A stretch of DNA of 64,000 nucleotides, from assembly GCA_902782465.1 (NCBI GenBank), contig CACZNH010000020.1, positions 40,111 through 104,110 on the forward strand, given 5' to 3'. Below the pieces are notes generated by a model. The model had not been told where the DNA came from and searched no databases. It worked only from the letters and a program-made list of their open reading frames with translations. Position numbers and translations under genes: made by a program. Of the stretch, positions 1 to 8,436 are shown one piece after another (positions within the stretch are counted from its first letter, which is position 1; every line of letters starts with the position of its first letter). The stretch is from an uncultured Bacteroidales bacterium (lineage in GTDB: Bacteria; Bacteroidota; Bacteroidia; Bacteroidales; Muribaculaceae).

Positions 1-297
1 GGACTCATCTCGCCCATGGACGGCATCGGCCCTGCCGACATCGAGGTCGATAGCTTGGAAGAGCGTGTCAAGGCGGGCGGCATCAGGGAGGTAATCCTGG
101 CCTTGAGCGCCACGATGGAGGGCGATACCACCAACTTCTACATCTTCCGTCGTTTGGCACCTTATCCCGACGTGAAGATTACCATCCTGGCGCGCGGTGT
201 GAGCGTCGGCAACGAAATCGAGTATACCGACGAACTGACGCTGGGCCGCTCCATCATGAACCGCACCCTGTTCAGCGACACTTTCCACAAAGAATAA
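1..297 (+). CDS. recR: Recombination protein RecR (3' part only)
   Basis: The reading frame is open from the first base of the window and ends at TAA 295-297, giving the last 98 residues of a RecR-type protein. The segment contains the Toprim-domain hallmark GDTTNFYI after an EVILAL strand, then the [13 protein letters not shown] stretch that is strongly conserved in RecR C-termini. RecR works with RecO (and RecF) to load RecA on gapped single-stranded DNA. The N-terminal helix-hairpin-helix and zinc finger lie outside the window. An ATG at base 16 is an internal methionine, not the start. The identification is firm; only the truncation limits it. Confidence 0.95.
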   Translation, partial: GLISPMDGIGPADIEVDSLEERVKAGGIREVILALSATMEGDTTNFYIFRRLAPYPDVKITILARGVSVGNEIEYTDELTLGRSIMNRTLFSDTFHKE

Positions 298-317
298 ACT
301 CCGTCACTCCATCGCCT

Positions 318-355
318 CCGTCAATTACGTTATCATCCGTCAATTCCGTTATCAT
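318..355 (+). repeat. Two tandem 19-base direct repeats at the start of the 44-residue ORF
   Basis: CCGTCAATTACGTTATCAT (318-336) is followed at once by CCGTCAATTCCGTTATCAT (337-355), with one mismatch. The second copy runs into the ATG at 354, so the repeat makes up the whole leader of the next gene. It may be a local slippage duplication. No function is evident. Confidence 0.85.
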
Positions 356-488
356 GGCCGACAACGACTTTGCATATCGCCAAGAGGACGCCGAGAAGCG
401 CCGGCGCCGCCGTGAGGCAGAGCGTCAACGCCGCCTGCGTCGCGCCCGCGAGGAATACATCAAGAAGAAGGACCAAGGCAAACCTTAG
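354..488 (+). CDS. Small highly basic protein (44 aa), unknown
   Basis: ATG at 354, 56 bases after the recR stop, opens a 44-codon frame ending at TAG 486-488. The product is dominated by Arg, Glu and Lys in an uninterrupted helix-like pattern, with an RRRRR run near residue 16 and a KKK run near residue 38, so a single charged helix that binds nucleic acid or membrane is plausible but unproven. The same-strand position directly after recR suggests co-transcription. Its last codons form the left arm of the terminator at 465-501, so coding sequence and terminator are fused. I do not recognise the family. The tight fit between recR and a terminator is the main argument that it is real. Confidence 0.55.
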   Translation: MADNDFAYRQEDAEKRRRRREAERQRRLRRAREEYIKKKDQGKP

Positions 489-501
489 TCCTTCTTTTTT
501 T
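465..501 (+). terminator. Rho-independent terminator overlapping the stop codon
   Basis: AAGAAGGAC (465-473) pairs with GTCCTTCTT (488-496). Inside it AAGG (475-478) pairs with CCTT (483-486), and a T run follows to 501. The TAG stop of the 44-residue gene sits inside the hairpin. It would end the recR transcript. Confidence 0.85.
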
Positions 502-1026
502 GTTATTGGCGGTTAACAGTTGCCGTCATGTGCCGTACTCCGAGCCATTGGCTCACAACACAGCCGTCTCACGCTGGCATCACCCGATTATCATGTCGAT
601 GATGACGGTGCCGTCGCCGTATTATCCTAATATATCTCTTTTCTTTTGTTCAAATAAAGCCAAGATGGCGGCAACATTTTTTATCTTCCTAATTGATAAC
701 AATTTATAGATTAAACATTCTTCAAATCATGAAGCCAGCACATGTTACAAAAAGAAAAGCGCAGACCTCGTCCATTATCTCTGCCGGGTCTGCAACAACC
801 CTTAAATCCAATGGTAAAGCCTACGATTGTGGCGTACGCCCATGGATTTGAGTTTGCTCAACAAAGTCTCTTTTCGAGGTTGCAGTTCGGCAGAGAATAT
901 GAGCATCAAATGTCGTATTCAGAGAATACAATGCAACATTACAATGAATATTTCAAAGAATTATAAATAGAAATAACTGTTTTCAGTTGTTTCTTACATG
1001 ATTTGCTATGTTTTTTCGTGTCATCT
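502..1026. other. Intergenic stretch without a convincing gene
   Basis: About 520 bases lower in G+C than the flanks. It holds the dockerin remnant at 580-621. Two out-of-register short frames also lie here (ATG 729, 40 codons; another frame to 966). Read together they could be a frameshifted small gene, but neither shows a recognisable motif. Otherwise I see nothing in it. Confidence 0.4.
580..621 (-). pseudogene. Remnant of a dockerin-encoding gene end
   Basis: Read on the minus strand this stretch gives YGDGTVIIDMIIG followed by TGA. Intact dockerins in this window end GDGTVNIADINVIIDLIIG, so the remnant matches the last repeat with five or six codons removed between V and II, plus the characteristic final IIG-stop. 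No open frame continues upstream. It is best explained as the eroded 3' end of a lost dockerin protein gene. It is short, so chance resemblance is not fully excluded, but the nucleotide pattern matches the 2580-2640 dockerin closely. Confidence 0.6.
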
Positions 1027-1059
1027 TTTGGTTTTTGTTTCTAAAATGATGTAATTTTG
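1027..1059 (+). promoter_or_regulatory. Promoter of the AbiE-type operon
   Basis: TTTG (1027-1030), 21 bases, TAATTTTG (1052-1059) matches the Bacteroidetes -33/-7 consensus. Transcription would start near 1065. The upstream TTG at 1057 is therefore inside the promoter, which points to GTG 1081 as the translation start. Confidence 0.6.
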
Positions 1060-1080
1060 CAGCGTTTTAGAAACAAAATT

Positions 1081-1701
1081 GTGAAATATCTAGATTTTCA
1101 TAGGACTTTTTCAAAACTTGGTTGCTTTGACGTCAATCAGGTTAGGATGGTGCAACCTGACTTTGACAGGACCGCTTTAACCCGATGGGTGTCTAATGGG
1201 TATGTCGTTCAACTCAAGAACGGTATATATGCTTTCAAAGAGTGGTTGTCACAGCCTGGTGCTGACATGATTGCTGCAAATCTCATGTATCGGCCATCTT
1301 ACATCAGCCTATATTCGGCGCTTGCTCATCACGGAATGATTCCCGAGTTTGTAGCTCACACAACTAGCGTGTCTACCCTCAAAACCACATCGTTCAATAA
1401 CGTGATAGGCACCTTTGACTATCGTCACATCAAGGCTGAATTGTTCTGGGGGTATCAATTGATAGACTGTACCTTTCCTCGCAAAATTCTCATGGCTTTG
1501 CCAGAAAAGGCTATACTTGATTTGTTGTATCTATCACCAAACTTGAAGAGTGAGCATGACGTGTTCCAACTACGGCTTGATGAAGATTTTATGGCAGAAG
1601 ACTTCGACTTCGACAGGGCGCACCAATTTCTTGACCGTTTTAGCTCCAAGGCCTTGAATCGTCGTTTTGCCCTATTGCAAAAAATATATAATAATGATTG
1701 A
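1081..1701 (+). CDS. AbiEi-type antitoxin / transcriptional regulator
   Basis: The protein is about 206 residues. It has an N-terminal winged-helix-like part (LTRWVSNGYVVQLKNGIYAF), then the PSYISLYSALAHHGMI stretch and the PEKAILDLLYL segment typical of the AbiEi antitoxin family of type IV toxin-antitoxin and abortive-infection systems. In that family the antitoxin represses its own operon and counteracts the nucleotidyltransferase toxin without binding it directly. GTG 1081 is chosen because an in-frame TTG at 1057 lies inside the -7 promoter box. Its 3' end overlaps the next gene by 8 bases, the usual arrangement for this pair. A+T content is clearly higher than in the housekeeping genes around it, consistent with acquisition by transfer. 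Confidence 0.8.
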   Translation: MKYLDFHRTFSKLGCFDVNQVRMVQPDFDRTALTRWVSNGYVVQLKNGIYAFKEWLSQPGADMIAANLMYRPSYISLYSALAHHGMIPEFVAHTTSVSTLKTTSFNNVIGTFDYRHIKAELFWGYQLIDCTFPRKILMALPEKAILDLLYLSPNLKSEHDVFQLRLDEDFMAEDFDFDRAHQFLDRFSSKALNRRFALLQKIYNND

Positions 1702-2482
1702 CCTGCAATACATTCGCAATTTCTATCCCGCTAGTTTCGCACAGAATCAGAGATTCGACCGCTTGATGCTAAAGGAATATCTGCAACTGCTCATCTTGGA
1801 TTATTTAGAGTCGTCCAAATATGCTCCGACACTGACGTTTATCGGCGGTACCTGCTTGAGACATGTATATGGTATCGACCGTTTCTCTGAAGACCTTGAT
1901 TTTGACTGCAAGCAGTTGACCCAAAACGGTTTTATGGCTATGACTGACGATGTGATTACTTACTTGCAGCGCCATGGCGTTAAAGCAGTGGCACGCGATA
2001 GGCAAAATCCTAAACTTACTGCTTTTCGTCGCAATATCTATTTCCCTGAATTATTGTTTGAGCTAAATCTCTCAGGCCATCGCGATGAGAGACTTTTGGT
2101 AAAGATAGAAGCGCAAGACCAGGGCATAGATTATGAACCGCAGATTGTCACCATCAACAAATTAGGATTTACCTACCTGTTGAGATGTGCTCCTGCCGAC
2201 GTTATCTGTTCCATGAAGATTGCAGCATTACTAGGTCGTGGCAAAGGTCGTGATTTTTATGACCTAATGTTTCTGTCATCAATTACCAAACCAAATTACC
2301 GCTTTTTGTATGAGCGATGTGGAATCGCAGGCAAAAGCGAACTGAAAGTCGCTATAAATGAATTATTGAAACATACTGATTTGAAAATTAAGCGCAGTGA
2401 CTTTGCTCATTTAGTCATTGATACTCATCAAGCAGACAAAATCCTGCTTTTCCCCAACATCATCGACACCCTCTGCCAGTGA
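1694..2482 (+). CDS. AbiEii/AbiGii-type nucleotidyltransferase toxin
   Basis: The protein is about 262 residues. The nucleotidyltransferase signature is visible: GGTCLR near residues 51-56 followed by DRFSEDLDFD at about 62-71, which supplies the metal-binding acidic residues, then a KIEAQ strand near 135 and the KIAALLGRGKGRDFYDL motif near 175-190 seen in AbiEii proteins. Family members transfer nucleotides (for MenT relatives, onto tRNA) and halt growth, which can abort phage infection. ATG 1694 is preferred over an earlier in-frame ATG at 1667 because it starts the conserved protein and gives the typical 8-base overlap with the antitoxin. No other defence genes are adjacent. Confidence 0.82.
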   Translation: MIDLQYIRNFYPASFAQNQRFDRLMLKEYLQLLILDYLESSKYAPTLTFIGGTCLRHVYGIDRFSEDLDFDCKQLTQNGFMAMTDDVITYLQRHGVKAVARDRQNPKLTAFRRNIYFPELLFELNLSGHRDERLLVKIEAQDQGIDYEPQIVTINKLGFTYLLRCAPADVICSMKIAALLGRGKGRDFYDLMFLSSITKPNYRFLYERCGIAGKSELKVAINELLKHTDLKIKRSDFAHLVIDTHQADKILLFPNIIDTLCQ

Positions 2483-2504
2483 AGTATAGAGTAATATTTG
2501 CAAC

Positions 2505-2545
2505 AATAATCGGCCCAAAATCGCATGGATTCTGAGCCGATTATT
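2505..2545. terminator. Hairpin between converging genes
   Basis: AATAATCGGC (2505-2514) pairs with GCCGATTATT (2536-2545) between the toxin gene and the convergent GHL10 gene. There is no clear T run on either side, so a bidirectional terminator is likely but not certain. Confidence 0.5.
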
Positions 2546-2560
2546 GCTATAATGGGCTCT

Positions 2561-5116
2561 TTACCCGATAATCAGGTCGATGATCACGTTGATGTCGGCG
2601 ATGTTGACGGTGCCGTCGCCGTTCACGTCCCCATTGGGAGAGTAGGTGCCGCTCAGAATCATGCTGATGACGGCGTTGATGTCGCTGATGTTGACGGTGC
2701 CGTCGCCATTGACGTCACCGCTGATGGCGGCATTCTCCCGATAGACAAACGAGATGACAGGGCCATAGGCCGTGGTGTGGCTGTTGCCGTCAAAGTCCAG
2801 ATAGCTGGTTCTGCAGCGGGCGTAATAGGTGGCGCCGTCCTCAAGCAGTTTGTTGTTTACCTTGATTTGCTCAGCGGGCAGGGTAGTCTCGCTCTGGCCG
2901 TTCTTCAGCGTCTCGATGAATCGGGAGCGTCCCCAAGTGGTCTCGCTGTGCGATACCTCGATGACATAGGTCGTTGCCCACTGCTGGGCCTTCACGGCGA
3001 TGTGCTGACCCTTGTAGAGCACGCCACCGTCAACGGGAACGATGAAGCGGGCTGCGGCATGGGCCACCGAGAAGCGCACCACGTTGCTGGTCATCATCTC
3101 TCCGTCAGCGCTGAGGGTAACGCGCATAAAGTAGGTGTTGCCCGCTTCCAACACGTCATCGGGGATGACGAGCGAGCCGGTCGCTGATGTTCCTGTATAA
3201 ACTGGATTGGCAAAGCTGTCGTCCATAGCGACCTCCAGCGTGGCGACCTCGCTGCTGCCGCAGGTGTACCACTCGACGGTGACGGGCACGTCAAGGTCCT
3301 CAGTGCCGTCGGCTGGGGCGGTGATGGTAAGCAGCATGGGGGTAACACGGCGCACCTCGCTCACGCCGCTGTAACAGTCGTCGGCACGCGACTGCACACG
3401 CCAGTAATAGGTCTCGCCATGCGTCAGTTTGTGGAACTGCAGCACGCTGGCCACCGTGTCGGTCACGCTGACGCGCTCCAGCACGTTGCTGAAGTTGGCG
3501 CTGGTGCATACCTCGACGTCATAGCTCGTGGCGCCTTCCACTTTGTACCATTTGAACTGGAACGGGGCGTCAACCGTGGCGCCGTCCTCGGGGCTGATGA
3601 GCACGGGGTTGTCGAGCTGCTCGAGCTCCACGCTCAGGAAGGCGGGTTCCCACTCGTTGCCCACACGGTCGAGCACGCACACCGCAAACTGGTAGCCCTG
3701 CTGGTACTGTTCTGGAATCTCAAATGTTGTCTCGTAGCTCATGCCCAACAGGTAGTCGATTTGGCCGATAAAGGTCGTCGTGTTCATCGTGTTAGGGAAG
3801 GCATAGACCGTGTAGCGCACGTTGTCATAACCAATCCAGCGGATGCTGTTGCCCGTGCGTTCCAGATTCCTGACCGCACCGGGGTTGTAGCCCTCCTTCC
3901 ACGGCATGACGGGCGGCAGGGCAGGCTTGTTGAACACGGTATTCTTGAGGTAGTGCGCTAGCGAGTTGCGGTTGATGGCATACAGGTACTTGCACGAGTA
4001 GAAGATGGCTCCGGGGTTGCCGTCAACCGAGCTGGTGCGGTTGAACTCCACCTCGTCGGCATACTCCTTGTACTGAACCTCGGTCGAGGAGCCCGTCAAA
4101 CCCGAAATGGACGAGGAGATAAACACCTGGCGGCCGAAGTGGGCAGCAATCTGTCCCCACCAGCCGGAAATCTTGCCGTAGTCGTTGGTGCTGTGGCCAA
4201 AGGGCCAATACACCTGCGGCGAGATGTAGTCGATGCTCTGCGACGAGATCCATGCCAGCGGGTCGCTGAAGATGCTGTTGTATTGCCAGTCGCTGCCCGT
4301 GGGACAGGGCTCCACGCCATACTTGTCGGCAACCGTCCGGCTGCTGGCGGCGACACCGGCGGGCGAGATGCCGTAGCGCACCTCGGGCCTGGTCTGCTGA
4401 ATCATGTCATAGACGGCACGCACCATGCGGTTGACGTTGTCGCGGCGCCAGTCTCCAAAGGAGAGGGAAGTCCCCGAGGCCTGCCACTCGCCATAGTCCT
4501 GTGCGCTCGCATCGGCAGGGATGCCGCTGGGATAGAAATAGTCGTCATACAGGATGCCGTCCACGTCATATTTGGTGATGATTTCCTTGCACACCGCCAC
4601 GATGCGGTCGATGGTGCGTTGCTGGCCCGGGTCCAAAATGATGGTCGTTCCGTAAGTCAGCAGCCAGCCGTTCTCCTTGAGCTCGCGGTCCTGGGGCGTG
4701 TTCCAGTCCGTTCCCGTGCTCCAGCGGTAGGGGTTCACCCAGGCATGGCACTCCATGCCGCGCATGTGGCAGCCCTCCACAACATACTGCAGCGGGTCAA
4801 ATCCCGGGTTAGCACCGCGCGTGCCGGTCAGGTAACTCGACCACGGCTCATAACTCGACTGGTACATGGCGTCGCACATCGAGCGCACCTGGAAATTTAC
4901 CGCGTTGAAGTTGTTGGCCTTGAGAGAGTCGAGCAGGCGGTCCATTTCGGCCATCTGTTTGTCAGGACCTGCACCTTGCGAGGGCCAGTCCAGACACCAC
5001 ACTGTGGCGACCCATGCCGAGCGGAACTCACGCTTGGGCATACCCCAAGCCCACACCTGCGACATCACTGCCGACAACAGCAACAAGAAAACGAGACAAG
5101 ATAAATAACGTTTCAT
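2561..5116 (-). CDS. Secreted GHL10 glycosyl hydrolase-like protein with dockerin
   Basis: 851 residues. A signal peptide (about 1-23, ending QVWA) leads into a GHL10 domain (about 28-395). FRSAWVATVWCLDWPS, NFNAVNFQVR, CHAWVNPYRW and DGILYDDYFYP are the conserved barrel strands of this family, which is related to amidases and hydrolases acting on bacterial envelopes or glycans. Three fibronectin-III/Ig-like modules follow (about 495-790), with repeated TYYWRV, TYFMRV and TYYARC strands. A paired type I dockerin (about 798-851, DVNGDGTVNI twice) ends two residues after the last helix. The substrate is unknown. It stands alone with its own promoter at 5164-5194. The C-terminal end type is shared with the LRR and amylase proteins of this window. 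Confidence 0.85.
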   Translation of the reverse strand: MKRYLSCLVFLLLLSAVMSQVWAWGMPKREFRSAWVATVWCLDWPSQGAGPDKQMAEMDRLLDSLKANNFNAVNFQVRSMCDAMYQSSYEPWSSYLTGTRGANPGFDPLQYVVEGCHMRGMECHAWVNPYRWSTGTDWNTPQDRELKENGWLLTYGTTIILDPGQQRTIDRIVAVCKEIITKYDVDGILYDDYFYPSGIPADASAQDYGEWQASGTSLSFGDWRRDNVNRMVRAVYDMIQQTRPEVRYGISPAGVAASSRTVADKYGVEPCPTGSDWQYNSIFSDPLAWISSQSIDYISPQVYWPFGHSTNDYGKISGWWGQIAAHFGRQVFISSSISGLTGSSTEVQYKEYADEVEFNRTSSVDGNPGAIFYSCKYLYAINRNSLAHYLKNTVFNKPALPPVMPWKEGYNPGAVRNLERTGNSIRWIGYDNVRYTVYAFPNTMNTTTFIGQIDYLLGMSYETTFEIPEQYQQGYQFAVCVLDRVGNEWEPAFLSVELEQLDNPVLISPEDGATVDAPFQFKWYKVEGATSYDVEVCTSANFSNVLERVSVTDTVASVLQFHKLTHGETYYWRVQSRADDCYSGVSEVRRVTPMLLTITAPADGTEDLDVPVTVEWYTCGSSEVATLEVAMDDSFANPVYTGTSATGSLVIPDDVLEAGNTYFMRVTLSADGEMMTSNVVRFSVAHAAARFIVPVDGGVLYKGQHIAVKAQQWATTYVIEVSHSETTWGRSRFIETLKNGQSETTLPAEQIKVNNKLLEDGATYYARCRTSYLDFDGNSHTTAYGPVISFVYRENAAISGDVNGDGTVNISDINAVISMILSGTYSPNGDVNGDGTVNIADINVIIDLIIG

Positions 5117-5163
5117 ATATCCTAAAGTTTTGTGGTTAATCCTTAAAAAATGTTTTTGCTCGG

Positions 5164-5194
5164 CAAAGATAATATAAACTAACCCGGCAACAAA
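5164..5194 (-). promoter_or_regulatory. Promoter of the GHL10 gene
   Basis: On the minus strand TTTG (5191-5194), 19 bases, TATCTTTG (5164-5171). This is a full match to the Bacteroidetes consensus, giving a leader of roughly 40 bases before ATG 5116. Confidence 0.75.
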
Positions 5195-5264
5195 CGATTC
5201 CGCTCCACATTATAAATTATTAACGAAAAACCACCCCAATGGCTACTGAAGAGTAAGGGCAGTC

Positions 5265-5395
5265 TCACCCGAAGGGTGACCTTTGGGTAACCGCCAGTAA
5301 ATCAGCTGAGCGAGCATTAGCGAGCAAAGATGATTCACTGGCGGAGAAGCCAAAAGCCAGCCTGTCGCCAGCGGCGACCCCATTAATCTCGAAAA
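5265..5395. repeat. Cluster of three hairpins in intergenic DNA
   Basis: TCACCC/GGGTGA (5265-5279) is followed by a long stem, CGCCAGT (5292-5298) with ACTGGCG (5337-5343), extended by AATCA/TGATT. Inside that stem AGCGAGC occurs twice in direct orientation. A third hairpin, GTCGCC/GGCGAC, lies near 5364-5378. G+C is well above the A+T-rich DNA on both sides. It looks like a REP-type or structured intergenic element. No ORF is present. The rest of 5396-5601 shows nothing recognisable. Confidence 0.6.
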
Positions 5396-5601
5396 CGGGC
5401 GCCCTAAAGGCCGAAAATCAAAACAAATCTAAAACAAATTCACACAAATCATTTATTAGTTTTGGTTTGTCATGGATTTGTTATGATTTTTCGTGCGGCA
5501 GCACGACCTGTCTTTCAGTGAACCATGGAACGTTAAGGACTTCTGGTGAGGTTTTCTTGTAAAAAACAGCGTTGGATGACATCAGATTGAAGACTTTTCA
5601 T

Positions 5602-5609
5602 TAATTTTG
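5602..5609 (+). promoter_or_regulatory. -7 box of the LRR/dockerin gene
   Basis: TAATTTTG lies 37 bases before ATG 5646. No exact TTTG is seen at the expected -33 position, so only the -7 element is claimed. Confidence 0.5.
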
Positions 5610-5645
5610 CCACAAGAACAGTAACCTCAAAAATCATTGACAAAT

Positions 5646-8294
5646 ATGAAACGATTCATCCAAACAACCCTACTGCTGCTAGCCCTCCTGCTCCCAGCAA
5701 CCGCTCACGGCTTCGAGGTCGATGGCATTTTCTACGATATCACCAGCGATACAACGGTAACGGTTCTAGGTGGTCAAGGAAGCGACATTGTCATCCCCGA
5801 GACCGTAACCTACAACGACACAACCTACACTGTCACTGCCATCGGCGACAATGCGTTTGCAACAAGTGAAATAACAAGAGTAGTTATCGGGGATAGTGTG
5901 AAATCGGTGGGTCGGTATGCTTTCGTAAATTGTACTGGACTAAAGAATGTTACTATCGGCAAATCTGTTCCTACACTTAGATATAGGAAAGGTGCTGCTT
6001 ATTTCTATGCATTTAAAGGCTGTGACAATATCACCTCATTGACATGGAATGCCGTTAATTGTACTGATATGGGTAATATGGGCACGACAAATATCGAACA
6101 GGTGACCATCGGTCCCGAAGTGCAATCGCTTCCCAACAACTTTGTTAAGGAGTCAAAGATATGTGAGGTAAACATTCCCAACTCGGTCATTTCCATCGGC
6201 AGTAGCGCATTTCAGCAATGTTATTACCTGGAAAGGATGAATATTTCCAACTCAGTCACGACCATAGGCAGTTCAGCGTTTGCAGAGTGTTATGGACTGA
6301 CAAACGTTGAAATTCCCAATTCGGTCATTACTATCGGCGGTGCAGCATTTGCCTCATGCTGTTACATTACGACGTTATCAATCGGTAATAGTGTTACCAC
6401 AATAGGAAGCAAAGCATTCTTTGAATGCTATTCTCTCAGAAGCATCGACATACCCAATTCGGTCACCACTATTGGTGATGGCGCATTTGCGAATTGCTAC
6501 TCGATGTCAGGTGTCACTATTGGGAACTCGGTGACATCCATTGGAGGTGCGGCATTTGCCGACTGTAAGAGAATTGAAGAAATCAATATCCCTAGTTCTG
6601 TAACTCAAATTTCTAGTGGGGCTTTTAGAGGTTGTGAGAACTTGTCAAAAGTCCATATTACAAGTCTCGAAGCATGGTGTAGTATTTCATTTGATTATCC
6701 TTCTTCTATGTCTGAGAATTATAGAGATGGTACTTCCAATCCGCTCTATTATGCGCACCACCTCTATCTCAATGGCCAGGAAATAACGGATTTGGTCATT
6801 CCTAACTCAGCCACCGCCATCAACGGGTTTGCTTTCATTGGTTGTAGTGGACTGAAGAGCGTGACTCTCCACAACTCCGTTAATTCAATTGGAGAATCGG
6901 CGTTTATGGGATGTCGTGGAATTAATAGCCTTACCATCCCCAATTCTGTTACTAGTATCGCATATTGGGCTTTTAAGGATTGCACTGGATTGACTGATGC
7001 CATTATCGGTAACTCTTTAGCTGGTATCGGAGGAAACGCGTTTTCTGGTTGCTCAGAATTGAGAAGCATAATTGTGGCGGACGACAATTCCGTCTATGAC
7101 TCCCGTGAAAACTGTAACGCAATCATTGAGACTGAATCTAATACTTTGATAGTAGGATGTCAAGGCACAATCATTCCCCGGTCCGTCACCAGCATAGCTC
7201 CAGAAGCATTTGAAGGCCGTGGAAACCTGACAAGCATATTCATTCCCAAGACTGTCACTTCCATCGGTATTGAGACTTATTTGGATTATTCATACAATCA
7301 AGAGACTCACAGCACTGACACGGTTTATCGCTATTACTATTATAATCCATTTGCTGCTTGTAGCGCACTGGCGTCTATCATTGTCGAAGAAGGCAATCCT
7401 GTCTATGATTCCCGCGATAACTGTAATGCCATCATCGAAACGGCCACCAATAAGCTGATTGTGGGCTGCAAGAATACCATCATACCCAATACCGTCACAG
7501 CCATCGGTGGCGGTGCGTTCAGAGGGTGTACAGAATTGACCGAGATCAATATACCTAATTCTGTTACAGCCATCGGAGACCGTGACGATTTTTACGGCGC
7601 ATTCGGCGGTTGTACTGGTTTGACAAAGGTGACCTTTGGCAATTCAGTAACAACTATTGGAGATGGCGCTTTTATGAGTTGCACAGGACTGACGAATATA
7701 GATTTGCCATCTTCTCTTACAACTATTGGCGACATGGCCTTCGCTGGTTGCACAGGACTGACGAGCGTTACCATTCCCAACTCGGTTAATTTCGAGTTTT
7801 CGAATGATTATTACGATGTTCAACAGTTCTATAGGTGTACGGGACTGACAAGTGTGACGATTGGTAGTGGCATTACCGAAATGGGTGTCACGTTTTTGGA
7901 GTGTCCAAATATCACTAATGTGACTTGTCTGGCGACAACACCTCCAACATGCCATAGGTTTCAAATGTATGTCAATGGCGAAAGAATAATTGTCGTTGAC
8001 TTTGACAGTGAAGTTTTTGACCAGGCAACACTCTATGTGCCTGCGGCATCACTTGAGGCCTATCAAACGGCATCTGTATGGCGCGGGTTCCAGCACATCG
8101 AGCCGATTCCTGCGGTGACGGGTGATGTGGACGGTGACGGCGTGGTGGGTATCGCTGATATTACTGACCTCATTGATATGCTGCTCAACGGTAATGTCAG
8201 CATCGAGACCTGTCCAGCTGCCGACGTGGATGGCGACGGCATCATCGGCATTGCTGACATCACCGAACTCATCGACACCCTCCTCAACGGCTAA
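5646..8294 (+). CDS. BspA-like leucine-rich repeat surface protein with dockerin
   Basis: 882 residues. Signal peptide about 1-21 (MKRFIQTTLLLLALLLPATA). From about residue 60 to 770 it is built of LRR_5/BspA repeats of about 23 residues with the pattern IPNSVTTIGxxAFxxCxxL, interrupted by two insert loops with VYDSRxNCNAIIET. These folds mediate binding to host proteins or other bacteria. A paired dockerin ends the protein (DVDGDGVVGI and DVDGDGIIGI, about 828-882). ATG 5646 is chosen over an in-frame TTG at 5637 because it starts the signal peptide. Repeats vary at DNA level, so the array is old rather than freshly expanded. The 26-base inverted repeat downstream is the likely terminator. 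Confidence 0.9.
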   Translation: MKRFIQTTLLLLALLLPATAHGFEVDGIFYDITSDTTVTVLGGQGSDIVIPETVTYNDTTYTVTAIGDNAFATSEITRVVIGDSVKSVGRYAFVNCTGLKNVTIGKSVPTLRYRKGAAYFYAFKGCDNITSLTWNAVNCTDMGNMGTTNIEQVTIGPEVQSLPNNFVKESKICEVNIPNSVISIGSSAFQQCYYLERMNISNSVTTIGSSAFAECYGLTNVEIPNSVITIGGAAFASCCYITTLSIGNSVTTIGSKAFFECYSLRSIDIPNSVTTIGDGAFANCYSMSGVTIGNSVTSIGGAAFADCKRIEEINIPSSVTQISSGAFRGCENLSKVHITSLEAWCSISFDYPSSMSENYRDGTSNPLYYAHHLYLNGQEITDLVIPNSATAINGFAFIGCSGLKSVTLHNSVNSIGESAFMGCRGINSLTIPNSVTSIAYWAFKDCTGLTDAIIGNSLAGIGGNAFSGCSELRSIIVADDNSVYDSRENCNAIIETESNTLIVGCQGTIIPRSVTSIAPEAFEGRGNLTSIFIPKTVTSIGIETYLDYSYNQETHSTDTVYRYYYYNPFAACSALASIIVEEGNPVYDSRDNCNAIIETATNKLIVGCKNTIIPNTVTAIGGGAFRGCTELTEINIPNSVTAIGDRDDFYGAFGGCTGLTKVTFGNSVTTIGDGAFMSCTGLTNIDLPSSLTTIGDMAFAGCTGLTSVTIPNSVNFEFSNDYYDVQQFYRCTGLTSVTIGSGITEMGVTFLECPNITNVTCLATTPPTCHRFQMYVNGERIIVVDFDSEVFDQATLYVPAASLEAYQTASVWRGFQHIEPIPAVTGDVDGDGVVGIADITDLIDMLLNGNVSIETCPAADVDGDGIIGIADITELIDTLLNG

Positions 8295-8300
8295 AGTCAA

Positions 8301-8381
8301 GAAGACAAGAAAGACAAGAAGGACAAACTATTAACGTACAACGTCATTAATGGAATTGTCCTTCTTGTCTTTCTTGTCTTC
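8301..8381. terminator. Very long perfect inverted repeat between converging genes
   Basis: A purine-rich arm (8301-8326, GAAGACAAGAAAGACAAG...) is matched base for base over 26 bases by the pyrimidine-rich arm 8356-8381. The 29-base loop contains a smaller partial palindrome around ACGT. It lies 7 bases after the LRR stop and serves the convergent SRPBCC gene from the other side, so it probably acts as a bidirectional terminator. The all-purine/all-pyrimidine bias is unusual. Confidence 0.75.
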
Positions 8382-8436
8382 CAACTACAACCAGCCGGAT
8401 GGCTTAGTATTGATTGTACTTATTGGTCTTCCTTTT

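Noticed and set aside
500-709. 69-codon frame after the terminator
   Set aside because: It starts in the T run of a terminator and crosses the dockerin remnant on the opposite strand.
742-966. 74-codon frame in the recR-abiE interval
   Set aside because: No motif, no ribosome-binding or promoter signal; together with the frame at 729 it might be a decayed gene but this cannot be supported.
4139-5104. Long plus-strand frame (321 codons) opposite the GHL10 gene
   Set aside because: Shadow of the real minus-strand gene: composition is His/Val/Arg-rich without motifs, and the opposite frame has a signal peptide and recognised domains.
6170-6660. Regularly spaced similar sequences as a possible CRISPR array
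   Set aside because: They are codons of LRR repeats in an open frame; repeats vary and spacing is about 69 bases, matching the 23-residue repeat.
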